Assembly (NCBI RefSeq): GCF_000241485.1
Contig: NZ_JH584241.1
Location: forward strand, 1,345,544-1,393,532
Source: Sphingomonas sp. PAMC 26605
GTDB taxonomy: Bacteria > Pseudomonadota > Alphaproteobacteria > Sphingomonadales > Sphingomonadaceae
DNA: 47,989 nt
Direction of reading: 5' to 3'
Each line of letters starts with the position of its first letter. Position 1 is the first letter of the stretch. The notes beneath the pieces are model-generated. The model worked only from the letters and a program-made list of their open reading frames with translations, searched no databases and had not been told where the DNA came from. Position numbers and translations under genes: made by a program. Shown piece after piece: positions 1 to 7,938 of the stretch.

Positions 1-244
1 GGCTTCGTCCGTGGGTGCTTGATTCCGTGCTCGCAAAAGGTTGGTCGAAGCGGTGAACCGGTAGCGTGCGGCGATCGATCACGGTTTCGTGGCATTTGGC
101 GAAAGGCCGCCATTTTCGATGAGAGCGGTGTGAAGACCGTCGGGCACCGCCTCGAGCAACGCTTCGGGAATGCGACAGCGGTCTGACGTGAGGCGGTTTT
201 ACGGACAGGAGGCGAAGCTATCCCTGATGCGAGGGATGGACGGA

Positions 245-530
245 ATGAAGACGACGTGCCGAGCGATACATTGGTGAGTTAAAGGCCAAGGTGGCGCGGG
301 AGGCGATCCGGGACGTCCCGACGCTGGCGGAGTTGGCGACCAAGCATGGCATCACCCGACGATGATCGCAAGGTGGAAGTGACAGGCAATCGACGGCATG
401 GCGGCGACCTTCTCGGGCGCGACCAAAGCGGACAAAGCCGCAGGCGGGACCGAGATCGAGAAGCTGCACGCAAAGATCGGGCGACTGGTGGTCGGGCGGG
501 ATTTTTTTCGAAGGGGTTCGCGCGATGAGC
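245..530 (+). pseudogene. IS3-family OrfA remnant (frameshifted)
   Basis: Fragment of the small HTH protein that helps an IS3 transposase bind the element's ends. A reading from about 246 gives a helical start and 'VPTLAELATKHGIT', typical of an OrfA recognition helix. Frame changes near 350-400 are needed to reach the continuation 'AATFSGATKADKAAGGTEIE' and the coiled-coil-like end 'EKLHAKIGRLVVGRDFF'. A run of seven T at about 502-508 lies near the orfA/orfB junction. Non-functional as it stands. Confidence 0.7.
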
Positions 531-1350
531 GTCGCGAAGCGGCGGCAGATGATCGAGCGGGAGCACGCTGCCCTGTCGATCGCGTTGCAGTGCCGGCTGG
601 TATCGATCAGCCGATCCTCTTTCTAATACGCGCCGCTGCCGGAGACGGCGGCGACGCGGGCGTTGATGGCAGTGATCGACGCCTCGTTTCTGGATCATCC
701 CTGGTATGGCAGCCGCCAGATGGCCCTATGCCTTCATCGGCTCGGGCCATGCTGCCGGGCGTCGACGGGTACGGGGCCTGATGGCCAGGATGGGGCTGTC
801 GCCCATCTACCAGCGCAGCGGCAGAGCGATCCGCCTCCCAAGTGTCGCATTTACCCATACCTGCTGCGCGATCTGGAGATCACGCGGCCGAACCATGTCT
901 GGTGCGCCGATATCACCTACCTGCCGATGCGTCGCGGCTTTCTCTACCGCGTCGCCATCTTGGATTGGGCAAGCCGGGAGCTGCTGACGTGACGGCTGTC
1001 AAACACGATGGATGCGGAGTTCTGCGTCGCGGCCTTAAAGGAAGCACTAACGATCTTCGGTAACCCTCGATCTTGAACACGGATCGGGAAGGCCAGTTTA
1101 CGAGCACCGTTTCACCGACGTCCTGCGCGGCGCCGACGTGACGATCAGCATGAACGGGCGTGTCGGGTGGATAGACAATGCCACCGTCGAGCGGCTTTGG
1201 CGGTCGCTGAAGTACGACTGCGTCTACCCGAACGCCTTCGAGACCAGTTCCAAACTGCACACCGGCCTGAGCCTGTGGATCGGCTACTATAATCAGGACC
1301 GGCATCAGTCCCGCTTCGGCGGGCGAACACCAGACGAGGTATATGGGTAG
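525..1350 (+). pseudogene. IS3-family OrfB transposase remnant
   Basis: Degenerate catalytic subunit of an IS3-family transposase (rve/integrase core, DDE). The ATG at 525 reads MSVAKRRQMIEREHAALSIA. Recognisable blocks follow: 'HPWYGSRQMA' (about 680), 'RPNHVWCADITYLP' (about 885, first D), 'LNTDREGQFTS' (about 1074, second D), 'NATVERLWRSLKYD' (about 1180, catalytic E with K seven residues later) and 'GRTPDEVYG' at the end. Frameshifts separate the blocks, and a TGA at 990 replaces an expected Trp codon. Only the last 70 codons (1138-1350) are uninterrupted. Confidence 0.85.
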
Positions 1351-1676
1351 TTCGGAGCGACGCCGTATCCGGGGCATCCCCCAGATATGGCTCTCACTAG
1401 CATCGCGGCATCGGCGCTATGCATCCGCTTGCGCTACTTCTGCGCTGTCATCGGACTGATTCCGTCGCGTCGGGCGAGCGCCCTTAGGTTCCCTTCGCTT
1501 CGCTGTATCCTTGGACGGGCTGCTTTAGTTGTTGTAGTGCTGCCGTATAGAACTTGGCCCATTGCTTCTGTCGCCATGCGTGCTCGTCAGGCGTACCATC
1601 ATGCTGCGGGATCAAACGCCTTTGGCCTGTGCTGGCCTGGCGTAGCGACCCGCGTACCTGTGCGTTACAGCGGAGA
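1351..1676. other. Gene-poor junction with a truncated minus-strand reading frame
   Basis: No complete gene. On the minus strand an open frame from 1684 to the TAA at 1484-1486 reads convincingly like protein, for example 'QHDGTPDEHAWRQKQWAKF'. It has no plausible start and overlaps the end of the neighbouring secreted-protein gene out of frame. I take it as the C-terminal tail of a lost gene that was cut when the IS element or neighbouring DNA arrived. I do not recognise the family. Confidence 0.35.
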
Positions 1677-2867
1677 CTATCCCTTCAAAACTATCCTAGC
1701 AGGGGCGGGACCAGGTATCAGTTGTAACAACCGTCTCAGAAGCAGTGCTGTCCCGGGTTGACGCTCCTCATATATCAGCCACGTCGTGCCCAAGGATGTG
1801 AACCAGCGGGCATATTGAATAGGGCAGGGAAGCCCTTTGGATATCCTCGTGGGGGTAATAAGCGGCGCGCCTGGCTGAATTTGCCACTTCGAACTCCCGG
1901 ACGGCAGCCAGACGTTTTTTGGGGCTCGCACAATGGAGAACGCCCATTGCTGATCGGGCGTACATCCTAGATTCCGGTCCATCGCCTCGAACAGATAGTA
2001 ACTGTAGTTCTTGGTATTCAACGTCGTGGCGGTACCAACGCCGACGCAGCCGCGCATCCATTTGCGACAATCTGCGACCCCGAGCATTGGGCCGAGTGGA
2101 AGTCCGTCCCCCATAGTCTGCCAGGTGTTGAAATCTTTTGTTATTGCAATCCCACGGACCCCCATGCCGGATTGGGGTTCATATCCATGAAACGTGACGT
2201 CATAGCGGCCGTCGGTCCGTCGGATTATGTCCGGCGTGCCTTCATATCGTGTGCCCGTTGGGTCGCAACTTCCCTTCACTTGCGCGCAAATCTTACTCCA
2301 CAGCATGCCCGGCGTTACGACAGGGTTGTGTGGATCGGCGAAAAAAGCGCCTAGAGGCGAACGGCCATGCCGACTATAGTGGCACATGGCCCAACCACCG
2401 ACGTTATGAAGCGCCAAGCATTGAGCTAAGATATGCCAAGTATTGGTGGACGTGTCATATACGCTGGCTCCATCCAAAATCGCACACCCGTCACCACGCT
2501 TGCTGTCGCCTGGCGCCGCCACAACTACGGGCGCTGTCCATGTTTTACCGCTATTGGAACTCGCGCGCACTACGGCTTGCATGTTGTCCTCAGGACACGC
2601 GGCACTGCGCTGCGGAACGGGCGCTCGGTTGAAAGCATACCAAGTCCCTTTATCGATCGCGAACCACGCTGAAGATTCCGCGCTGGTTCCCCCAGGCATC
2701 TTTGTCCAGTCGATCGTTCGGCGCTCGACAAAATGAGCTTTTCCGGCCCAAAAATCATCCAGAGTTGGCGTTGATTGAGCGGTGGCGCTGCACGCGGCTG
2801 TGTATGCTAAAAGAACGCTTGCGCATAACCGAACCAGTCGGCGAATGGCTATGTCTGGAACGAACAT
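1677..2867 (-). CDS. Secreted beta-propeller (sialidase/glycosidase-like) protein
   Basis: 396 aa exported protein of unknown substrate. Residues 1-31 form a signal peptide (hydrophobic LVRLCASVLLAYTAA, then C-SATAQS); a poor lipobox is possible but an Ala-X-Ala cleavage near residue 30 is as likely. The body is rich in Trp, Gly and aromatic residues and contains an Asp-box-like motif (SSNSGKTW, about residue 105) of the kind found in sialidase-fold beta-propellers, plus many paired Cys fitting a periplasmic or extracellular location. The last roughly 20 residues (RRLLQLIPGPAPARIVLKG) look unlike the rest and may be read-through into foreign sequence after a 3' truncation. Base composition is lower in GC than the core genome, suggesting transfer. 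Substrate and enzymatic activity are not shown. Confidence 0.6.
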   Translation of the reverse strand: MFVPDIAIRRLVRLCASVLLAYTAACSATAQSTPTLDDFWAGKAHFVERRTIDWTKMPGGTSAESSAWFAIDKGTWYAFNRAPVPQRSAACPEDNMQAVVRASSNSGKTWTAPVVVAAPGDSKRGDGCAILDGASVYDTSTNTWHILAQCLALHNVGGWAMCHYSRHGRSPLGAFFADPHNPVVTPGMLWSKICAQVKGSCDPTGTRYEGTPDIIRRTDGRYDVTFHGYEPQSGMGVRGIAITKDFNTWQTMGDGLPLGPMLGVADCRKWMRGCVGVGTATTLNTKNYSYYLFEAMDRNLGCTPDQQWAFSIVRAPKNVWLPSGSSKWQIQPGAPLITPTRISKGLPCPIQYARWFTSLGTTWLIYEERQPGTALLLRRLLQLIPGPAPARIVLKG

Positions 2868-3573
2868 ATTCTGCCCTATTTCAATTCGGATTTCGGCTGG
2901 CTTCGTAATTCAACGATGCTCTGCGGTTATGACGTATCTTGTAGGTCAATCTTGATTGTTTATGCGCCGCCTCCCGAACCGCAGGACGACTAGTAAGGTG
3001 GCGTCGGTACGACAAGCGAAGGCAAGGCGAATAAGCGCCTATTTTGCTTAAGATACTTGCAGATGATTTAGAGCCGATCGCCACTTCAAAAGATTGGCAT
3101 ACCGTAGCGGCTGACAGGCGCCTGGGCTCTTCACGTGGCGCGGTGCTGAAGCGCCTATCTTTGCTCCGAGTGCTGCGGATTTGAACTGTGGAAATTCTCG
3201 GTGATGGCGCAGCGGCGGCGAGTTCGCGCGGCGCTAATACGCCGGGGCGGCATCCCTTTAAGCCATCGGTTCTGCACGCGAGTGCCGACTCCAGACTTAT
3301 CGTTGCGCCTTCAGCGCACGCTGGACCCCGTTTCTCGGTCTTCGGGCGCGTCATTTCGCTAGCATAGTATCAAAGTGCTCGCTGCTTGCCCGGGGTATGC
3401 GGACGTTTTTTCGCGTGCGGCGCCAAGCCATTGGTTTCGAGGCAGCGCCAACGAGATCGTTACGATGTGCGGCGGAATCCAGCTTAGGTCGCGTTTTCGT
3501 TATTTCCATTGTCGTGCGGTTCGGAGCCTATTGACGGTCCCCCGAAGTGATGATCCCCCGAAGTGACGATCCC
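2868..3573. other. Gene-poor accessory stretch with decayed coding traces
   Basis: No gene I would call. On the plus strand 3045-3184 a short frame reads plausibly like a protein end (LKILADDLEPIATSKDWHTV, then AADRRLGSSRGAVLKRLSLL), but only a TTG could start it, so it is probably a remnant. A 157-codon frame on the minus strand (2881-3354) has poor composition and no features. At 3539-3573 a short tandem duplication of CCCCCGAAGTGA-type sequence occurs, the copies separated by TGATGAT-like spacers. Confidence 0.35.
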
Positions 3574-4239
3574 TCATGCTAATTTCATTGTTATACCTGT
3601 GCGGTCAAACATCTCGTCCCATCCCTGGACGCTGCCCTGCCAAGTAGTTTCGCCATAATGATCAAGTCTGTCACAGAATATTTCTGGAATATCGGAGTTT
3701 GAGAGACTATTTAGCAATAGTAGATTAATTGAACATTTAGGAAAAAAGCCTTGGAGGACTTCAAAAAATTTGTCAAGGCGCTCTTTGTCAAAGTCTCTAT
3801 TATTATTAAAATGCTGCACGTACCCGGACTCGACGCGAATAAAGAGCACATCACCTGTCAGTGAATAAAGTCTCTTTAATAGATGTGCATATTTACTTAT
3901 GTTATCCGCACATTTAGTGCGGATTGCGACTGGTACGTACCGATCATCAACTTTCGCCTCGTAGAAATCATGGTAGTGCATTAGCCCATAGCGCTGACAC
4001 ATCACTGCCTCGTTGCCGCTCTCTTTTACAATCTTCATATTCTGAGGCATAAATATTTCTGAAAACTGAGTTTCAAAGAGATCTTGCAGGGCTACTGTAG
4101 GCGTGACCCACCAATCAAAAGGATAGGCCTTTGATTGCGGAAATCGCCTCCGAATATGATAAGCGGTCATGCAAAAACTGCCTAAACTAATAACGTGATC
4201 GTAGCCCTTGTTTATCATCGATTTCTCACTTTTAGTCAT
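3574..4239 (-). CDS. DUF1796-type putative papain-like cysteine peptidase
   Basis: 221 aa cytoplasmic protein resembling the DUF1796 family, proposed from sequence to be papain-like cysteine peptidases. The diagnostic start is present: 'VISLGSFC' with the putative nucleophile Cys23, followed by 'YPFDWW' (about residues 39-44). A His-rich 'LMHYHDFY' lies near residue 86. There is no signal peptide. Codon use is strikingly AT-rich compared with everything downstream, indicating recent transfer. It sits beside the Kdo/capsule genes; family members elsewhere are often found among glycan genes, so a role tied to surface polysaccharide is possible but unproven. The start could also be Met8 (4218), since neither site has a strong ribosome-binding site. 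Confidence 0.65.
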   Translation of the reverse strand: MTKSEKSMINKGYDHVISLGSFCMTAYHIRRRFPQSKAYPFDWWVTPTVALQDLFETQFSEIFMPQNMKIVKESGNEAVMCQRYGLMHYHDFYEAKVDDRYVPVAIRTKCADNISKYAHLLKRLYSLTGDVLFIRVESGYVQHFNNNRDFDKERLDKFFEVLQGFFPKCSINLLLLNSLSNSDIPEIFCDRLDHYGETTWQGSVQGWDEMFDRTGITMKLA

Positions 4240-4542
4240 TTGACCTGTGATTTCGGGGGGGGTGAACGGAACTCTGATTTTGAAATATTAAAAGTTCAAA
4301 ATATGTAATTGGTACGCTAAGCGCTTAGTAGACTTAATTTGGGTGCGAGAATTTTAGCGGACACCGCAACGACCTATCGGCCAAAACAGTTTGGCTACAA
4401 ACTCTGATTCGGCGGATTTTGCAGGTCCTCACCCTTCTTCGTGATAACGGTCGGCGCGCCGCGCCGAGACCGATTGGGGTATAAATATAGCCTCTGATAT
4501 GTCGGCGCTCGGCATCCCACAGATTTGGGTGGCCCAGTCCAG
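4240..4542. other. AT-rich to GC-rich transition, no gene
   Basis: The left half (4240-4430) continues the low-GC composition of the DUF1796 gene and probably holds its promoter, with TTGAAC at 4293-4298 read on the minus strand. It includes a run of eight G at 4255-4262. From about 4440 the composition changes to that of the core genome just before the end of kdsA. I see no coding sequence, RNA or repeat. Confidence 0.4.
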
Positions 4543-5382
4543 TTATGCAGACTGTTTGACCACCGCGTCAATCGCCACCAGCCGCTTGAGCAGCGGCTCG
4601 AGCTGGTCGAGCGGCCAGCTGTTCGGTCCGTCGGACAGCGCCTGATCGGGGTCGGGATGCGTCTCGAGGAACAGCCCCGCCACCCCCGCCGCGACCGCCG
4701 CGCGCGCGAGCACGGGCACGAACTCGCGCTGACCGCCCGAGCGGTCGCCCTGGCCGCCGGGCAATTGCACCGAATGCGTCGCGTCGAACACCACCGGGCA
4801 GCCGGTCTGGGCGAGGATCGGCAGGCTGCGCATGTCGGAGACGAGGTTGTTGTAGCCGAAGCTCGCGCCGCGCTCGCACACCATGATGTTGCCGTCCGAT
4901 ACGCCCGCCTTGGTCGCCGCGGCGCGCGCCTTGGCGACGACGTTGGTCATGTCGCCGGGCGCCATGAATTGCGCCTTCTTGATGTTGACCGGCTTGCCGC
5001 ACGCCGCCACCGCGGCGATGAAATCGGTCTGGCGCGCCAGGAAGGCGGGGGTCTGCAGCACGTCGACGACCTCGGCGACCGTCTTGACCTGGTCCTCGGT
5101 ATGCACGTCGGTCAGCACCGCAAGGCCGGTCTCGGCGCGGACCTTCTCGAGGATGCGCAAACCCTCCTCGATCCCGGGGCCGCGGAACGACGTTCCCGAA
5201 CTGCGGTTCGCCTTGTCGAACGAGCTCTTGTAGATCAGCAACACACCGAGCCGGTCGGCGATCGCGCGGAGCCGCGTTGCGACGTCCAGCGCGTGCGACT
5301 CGCTCTCGATCACGCAGGGGCCGGCGATGAAGAATATCCGCTCGTCAGGACCGATCTTGTGTCCGCACAGCTGCATGCTCAC
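4543..5382 (-). CDS. kdsA: 3-deoxy-8-phosphooctulonate synthase (Kdo-8-P synthase)
   Basis: 279 aa cytoplasmic enzyme condensing phosphoenolpyruvate with arabinose-5-phosphate to Kdo-8-phosphate, the committed step to Kdo for lipid A core and group-2-type capsules. Seen here: '[12 protein letters not shown]' near the N terminus, '[12 protein letters not shown]' (phosphoenolpyruvate/A5P site), '[14 protein letters not shown]', '[11 protein letters not shown]' and '[18 protein letters not shown]'. Cys in 'AGPC', where E. coli KdsA has Asn, together with the His/Glu/Asp of the later motifs marks the metal-dependent (Aquifex-type) class. It is transcribed away from kdsD-kdsB across a 143-bp shared upstream region, so the Kdo pathway is split into two divergent units. 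Length is normal for the family. Confidence 0.95.
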   Translation of the reverse strand: MSMQLCGHKIGPDERIFFIAGPCVIESESHALDVATRLRAIADRLGVLLIYKSSFDKANRSSGTSFRGPGIEEGLRILEKVRAETGLAVLTDVHTEDQVKTVAEVVDVLQTPAFLARQTDFIAAVAACGKPVNIKKAQFMAPGDMTNVVAKARAAATKAGVSDGNIMVCERGASFGYNNLVSDMRSLPILAQTGCPVVFDATHSVQLPGGQGDRSGGQREFVPVLARAAVAAGVAGLFLETHPDPDQALSDGPNSWPLDQLEPLLKRLVAIDAVVKQSA

Positions 5383-5525
5383 GCTCTCTCTGGTAGTTTT
5401 GCCCCTCTGGCTTTTTGCGTAAGGGGGCGACTATAAGCGACCTGCGCTGCAGCGGCGCCGGAAGTCAATTGGATACCGTGTATGGCATCCACGCCGGCGG
5501 TAAAGGCCGGGCCTAAGGGGTTTTT

Positions 5526-6521
5526 ATGAAGGCAATCGCAGCCAGCAGCTCGCAACATCCTGGTTTGCTGTCGGCGCTGCGCACCACGCGAATCCAGATG
5601 GCGGCGCTTCAGGCGCTGTCGCTCGCGTTCAACGAGGCCCCGCTGCGCGACCGATTCCTCGAGGCGATCGACATGATCGCCGCAAATTCGGGGCGGCTCG
5701 TCGTGACGGGCATGGGCAAGAGCGGGATCGTCGCGCGCAAGATCGCCGCGACGATGCGCTCGACGGGCACGCCTTCGCTCTTCCTCCATCCCAGCGAGGC
5801 GAGCCATGGCGACCTCGGCATGATCGGCCGCGAGGACATCGTATTCGCGCTGAGCTGGTCGGGCGAGACCACCGAGCTTGGCGACATCATCGCCTATTGC
5901 CGGCGATTCGGCGTCCGGCTGATCGTCGCGACCGCGCATCCCGAGAGCACCGCGGGCCGCGCCGCCGATCTCTGCCTGACCTTGCCGCAAGTGCGCGAGG
6001 CCTGCCCCAACGAGCTCGCGCCGACCTCGTCGACCACGGTCCAGGTCGTGCTCGGCGATGCGCTCGCGGTCGCGCTGATCGAGCGACGTGGTTTCACGCG
6101 CTCGGACTTTCTTGCGTTCCATCCCGGCGGCAGGCTTGGCGCGCGCCTCGCGACCGCGGCACAGCTGATGGCGAAGGGCGACGACATCCCGGTGGTCAAG
6201 GTCGGCGCGAGCCTGATCGAGGCGACGATCGAAATGAGCCGCAAGCGCTGCGGCTGCACCGCGGTGGTCGACGAGGACGGGCGGCTGCTCGGCGTCTTCA
6301 CCGACGGCGATCTGCGACGCGCGGTCAGCGGCGATCACATGCAGGCCGATATCCGCGACCATATGACGCCCAAGCCGATCACCGTCGGACCCGAGATCCT
6401 CGCGTCGGACGCGCTGCGCATCCTCAACGAGAAAGCGGTCTCGGTGCTGTTCGTCGTCAGCGGCGAGAAGCTCGTCGGGCTGATCCACCTGCACGACATC
6501 CTGCGCGCGGGCGTCGCCTGA
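5526..6521 (+). CDS. kdsD: Arabinose-5-phosphate isomerase (SIS + CBS domains)
   Basis: 331 aa enzyme interconverting ribulose-5-phosphate and arabinose-5-phosphate, the first step to Kdo. The N-terminal SIS domain (about 35-190) shows 'VVTGMGKSGIVARKIAATM', 'PSEASHGDLGMI' and 'SWSGETTEL'. It is followed by 'FHPGGRLG' and a pair of CBS domains (about 205-328). Length and order match KdsD/KpsF. Start ATG 5526 is preceded by a purine-rich AAGGGG site at 5514-5519. It opens a polycistronic unit with kdsB starting 9 nt after its stop. Whether it is the housekeeping (KdsD) or capsule-linked (KpsF) paralogue cannot be decided from the sequence; the capsule-type genes downstream favour the latter role. 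Confidence 0.93.
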   Translation: MKAIAASSSQHPGLLSALRTTRIQMAALQALSLAFNEAPLRDRFLEAIDMIAANSGRLVVTGMGKSGIVARKIAATMRSTGTPSLFLHPSEASHGDLGMIGREDIVFALSWSGETTELGDIIAYCRRFGVRLIVATAHPESTAGRAADLCLTLPQVREACPNELAPTSSTTVQVVLGDALAVALIERRGFTRSDFLAFHPGGRLGARLATAAQLMAKGDDIPVVKVGASLIEATIEMSRKRCGCTAVVDEDGRLLGVFTDGDLRRAVSGDHMQADIRDHMTPKPITVGPEILASDALRILNEKAVSVLFVVSGEKLVGLIHLHDILRAGVA

Positions 6522-6529
6522 GACCCGCA

Positions 6530-7339
6530 ATGCCCGATCTGATCGTTGTCCCCGCGCGGTTCGGCTCGCAACGCCTGCCGGGCAAGCCGCTGATCGCGAT
6601 CGCGGGGCAGACGCTGCTGTCGCGCGTCGTCGCGGTGGCGCGCGAAGGCGCGCGCAGGGCAGGGCAGGTCGATGTGGTCGTCGCGACCGACGATGCGCGG
6701 ATCCTCGATCATGCGCGCGCGCTCGGTTGCGACGCGGTGCTGACCGACGGCGCGATCACCTCGGGCTCGGGCCGTGCCTGGGCGGCGGCGCGCGACCGGG
6801 CGCCGGCGATCGTCGTCAACCTCCAGGGCGATGCGCCGTTCGTCGATCCCGCGATGGTCGCCGCGCTGATCGGCGCGTTGCGCGACTCGGCCAGCGCGGT
6901 GGCGACGCCGGTGGTGCGACTCGACTGGGCCGCGCTCGATGCGATGCGCGCGCACAAGACGACCTCGCCGTTCAGTGGGACGACCTGCGTACGCGATGCG
7001 ACGGGCCGGGCTTTGTGGTTCTCCAAGGCGGTTCTCCCCGCGATCCGCGACGAGGCACGGCTGCGCGAGACCGAGGCGTTGTCGCCGGTGTTCCGCCATA
7101 TCGGGCTCTACGCCTATCGCTTCGAAGCGCTGCGCGCGTTCGAAGCGACGCCGCCGACGCCGTACGAGCAGTTCGAGGGGCTCGAGCAGTTGCGCTTCCT
7201 CGAATCGGGGGTCGAGATCCGCACGGTCGAAGTCGCGCCGCCGCGCCACGCCATGTCTGGGATCGACACGCCGGCCGATGTCGTGATGGCCGAGCGGCTG
7301 ATCGCGCAGTTCGGCGAACCCGAGCGCACATGGCGCTGA
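6530..7339 (+). CDS. kdsB: 3-deoxy-manno-octulosonate cytidylyltransferase (CMP-Kdo synthetase)
   Basis: 269 aa enzyme activating Kdo with CTP to CMP-Kdo, the donor used by Kdo transferases. Nucleotide-binding start 'VVPARFGSQRLPGKPL' (residues 6-21) and 'IVVNLQGDAPFVDP' (about 94-107) are typical, as is 'RHIGLYAYR' (about 187). The loop usually reading SGT(D/E)R is 'SGSGRAW' here, and QGDEP is QGDAP, so this is a divergent KdsB; the catalytic Asp of QGD is kept. ATG 6530 was chosen because it begins exactly at the family N terminus, although the frame is open further upstream. Its stop overlaps the start of the next gene by 10 nt, indicating translational coupling. Confidence 0.88.
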   Translation: MPDLIVVPARFGSQRLPGKPLIAIAGQTLLSRVVAVAREGARRAGQVDVVVATDDARILDHARALGCDAVLTDGAITSGSGRAWAAARDRAPAIVVNLQGDAPFVDPAMVAALIGALRDSASAVATPVVRLDWAALDAMRAHKTTSPFSGTTCVRDATGRALWFSKAVLPAIRDEARLRETEALSPVFRHIGLYAYRFEALRAFEATPPTPYEQFEGLEQLRFLESGVEIRTVEVAPPRHAMSGIDTPADVVMAERLIAQFGEPERTWR

Positions 7340-7938
7340 GCGTCACGATCGTGCGGCATGGCGATACGTTCGCCCCCGGTGACACGCCGCGCCGGATCGG
7401 CGCGCGGACCGATCTGCCGCTGGTCGCAAGCGGACGGGAACAGGCCGAGTCGCTCGGCAGGGTCCTCGCGGGTTCGGGGCAGGTGTTCGATCGCGCACTG
7501 ACCGCGCCGCTGACGCGCAGCCGCGAGACGCTGGCGCTGATCCTTGCCGCGCACTCCGCCCCGCCGCCGGTCGAGACGGCCGATTGGCTGAACGAGATCG
7601 ACCATGGTCCCGATGAAGATATGCCCGAAAGCGCGGTGATCGCGCGGATCGGTGCGGACGCGATCGCGGCCTGGGATCGGGACGCGCATGCGCCCGATGG
7701 CTGGAGCGTCGATGCCGATCGGCGCCTGGCGGGCTGGCGCGCGCTTTGGGCGTCGGACGCGGGCAATATCGTCCTCGTCACGAGCAACGGCGCGGCGCGC
7801 TTCGCCTTGCTGTCGGATCCGGGGCTGCGCGCGCAGGCGGCGGCGCTCCCGACGCTCAAGCTGCGGACCGGCAGCTTTGGCACGATCGTTCGCGCGGACG
7901 GATGCCTGCGCCTGCGCGACTGGAACCGTCGCGCGTGA
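7330..7938 (+). CDS. Histidine phosphatase family protein, capsule-operon associated
   Basis: 202 aa phosphoglycerate-mutase-like (histidine phosphatase) fold. The phospho-accepting motif 'IVRHGDT' is near the N terminus, with an acidic 'WLNEIDHGPDEDMPE' block in the middle. The second catalytic His of the family, normally in a 'vsHgg' motif near the C terminus, is replaced: here the segment reads 'VLVTSNGAARFAL', Asn-Gly in place of His-Gly. It may therefore have altered activity or a non-canonical proton donor. It is wedged between kdsB and the KpsC-like gene with overlaps at both ends. I infer a role in Kdo/capsule metabolism, possibly dephosphorylating a sugar phosphate such as Kdo-8-P, since no kdsC is seen; this is speculative. 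Confidence 0.75.
   Translation: MALSVTIVRHGDTFAPGDTPRRIGARTDLPLVASGREQAESLGRVLAGSGQVFDRALTAPLTRSRETLALILAAHSAPPPVETADWLNEIDHGPDEDMPESAVIARIGADAIAAWDRDAHAPDGWSVDADRRLAGWRALWASDAGNIVLVTSNGAARFALLSDPGLRAQAAALPTLKLRTGSFGTIVRADGCLRLRDWNRRA

Larger units (their letters stand above)
245..1350 (+). mobile_element. Degenerate IS3-family insertion sequence
   Basis: Remnant of an IS3-family element with the usual orfA then orfB order. The limits given are those of recognisable coding sequence; I could not identify terminal inverted repeats or target duplications. Translation in shifting frames gives an OrfA-like helix-turn-helix segment (RRRAERYIGELKAKVAREA, from about 246) followed by an OrfB integrase core. 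The three DDE residues lie in three different frames: D at 909, D at 1082 and E at 1189, so no active transposase can be made. It borders lower-GC accessory DNA. Confidence 0.85.

Noticed and set aside
2881..3354. 157-codon minus-strand frame in the accessory region
   Set aside because: No start context, Ser/Arg/Ala-rich, no motif; kept only as part of a gene-poor stretch.
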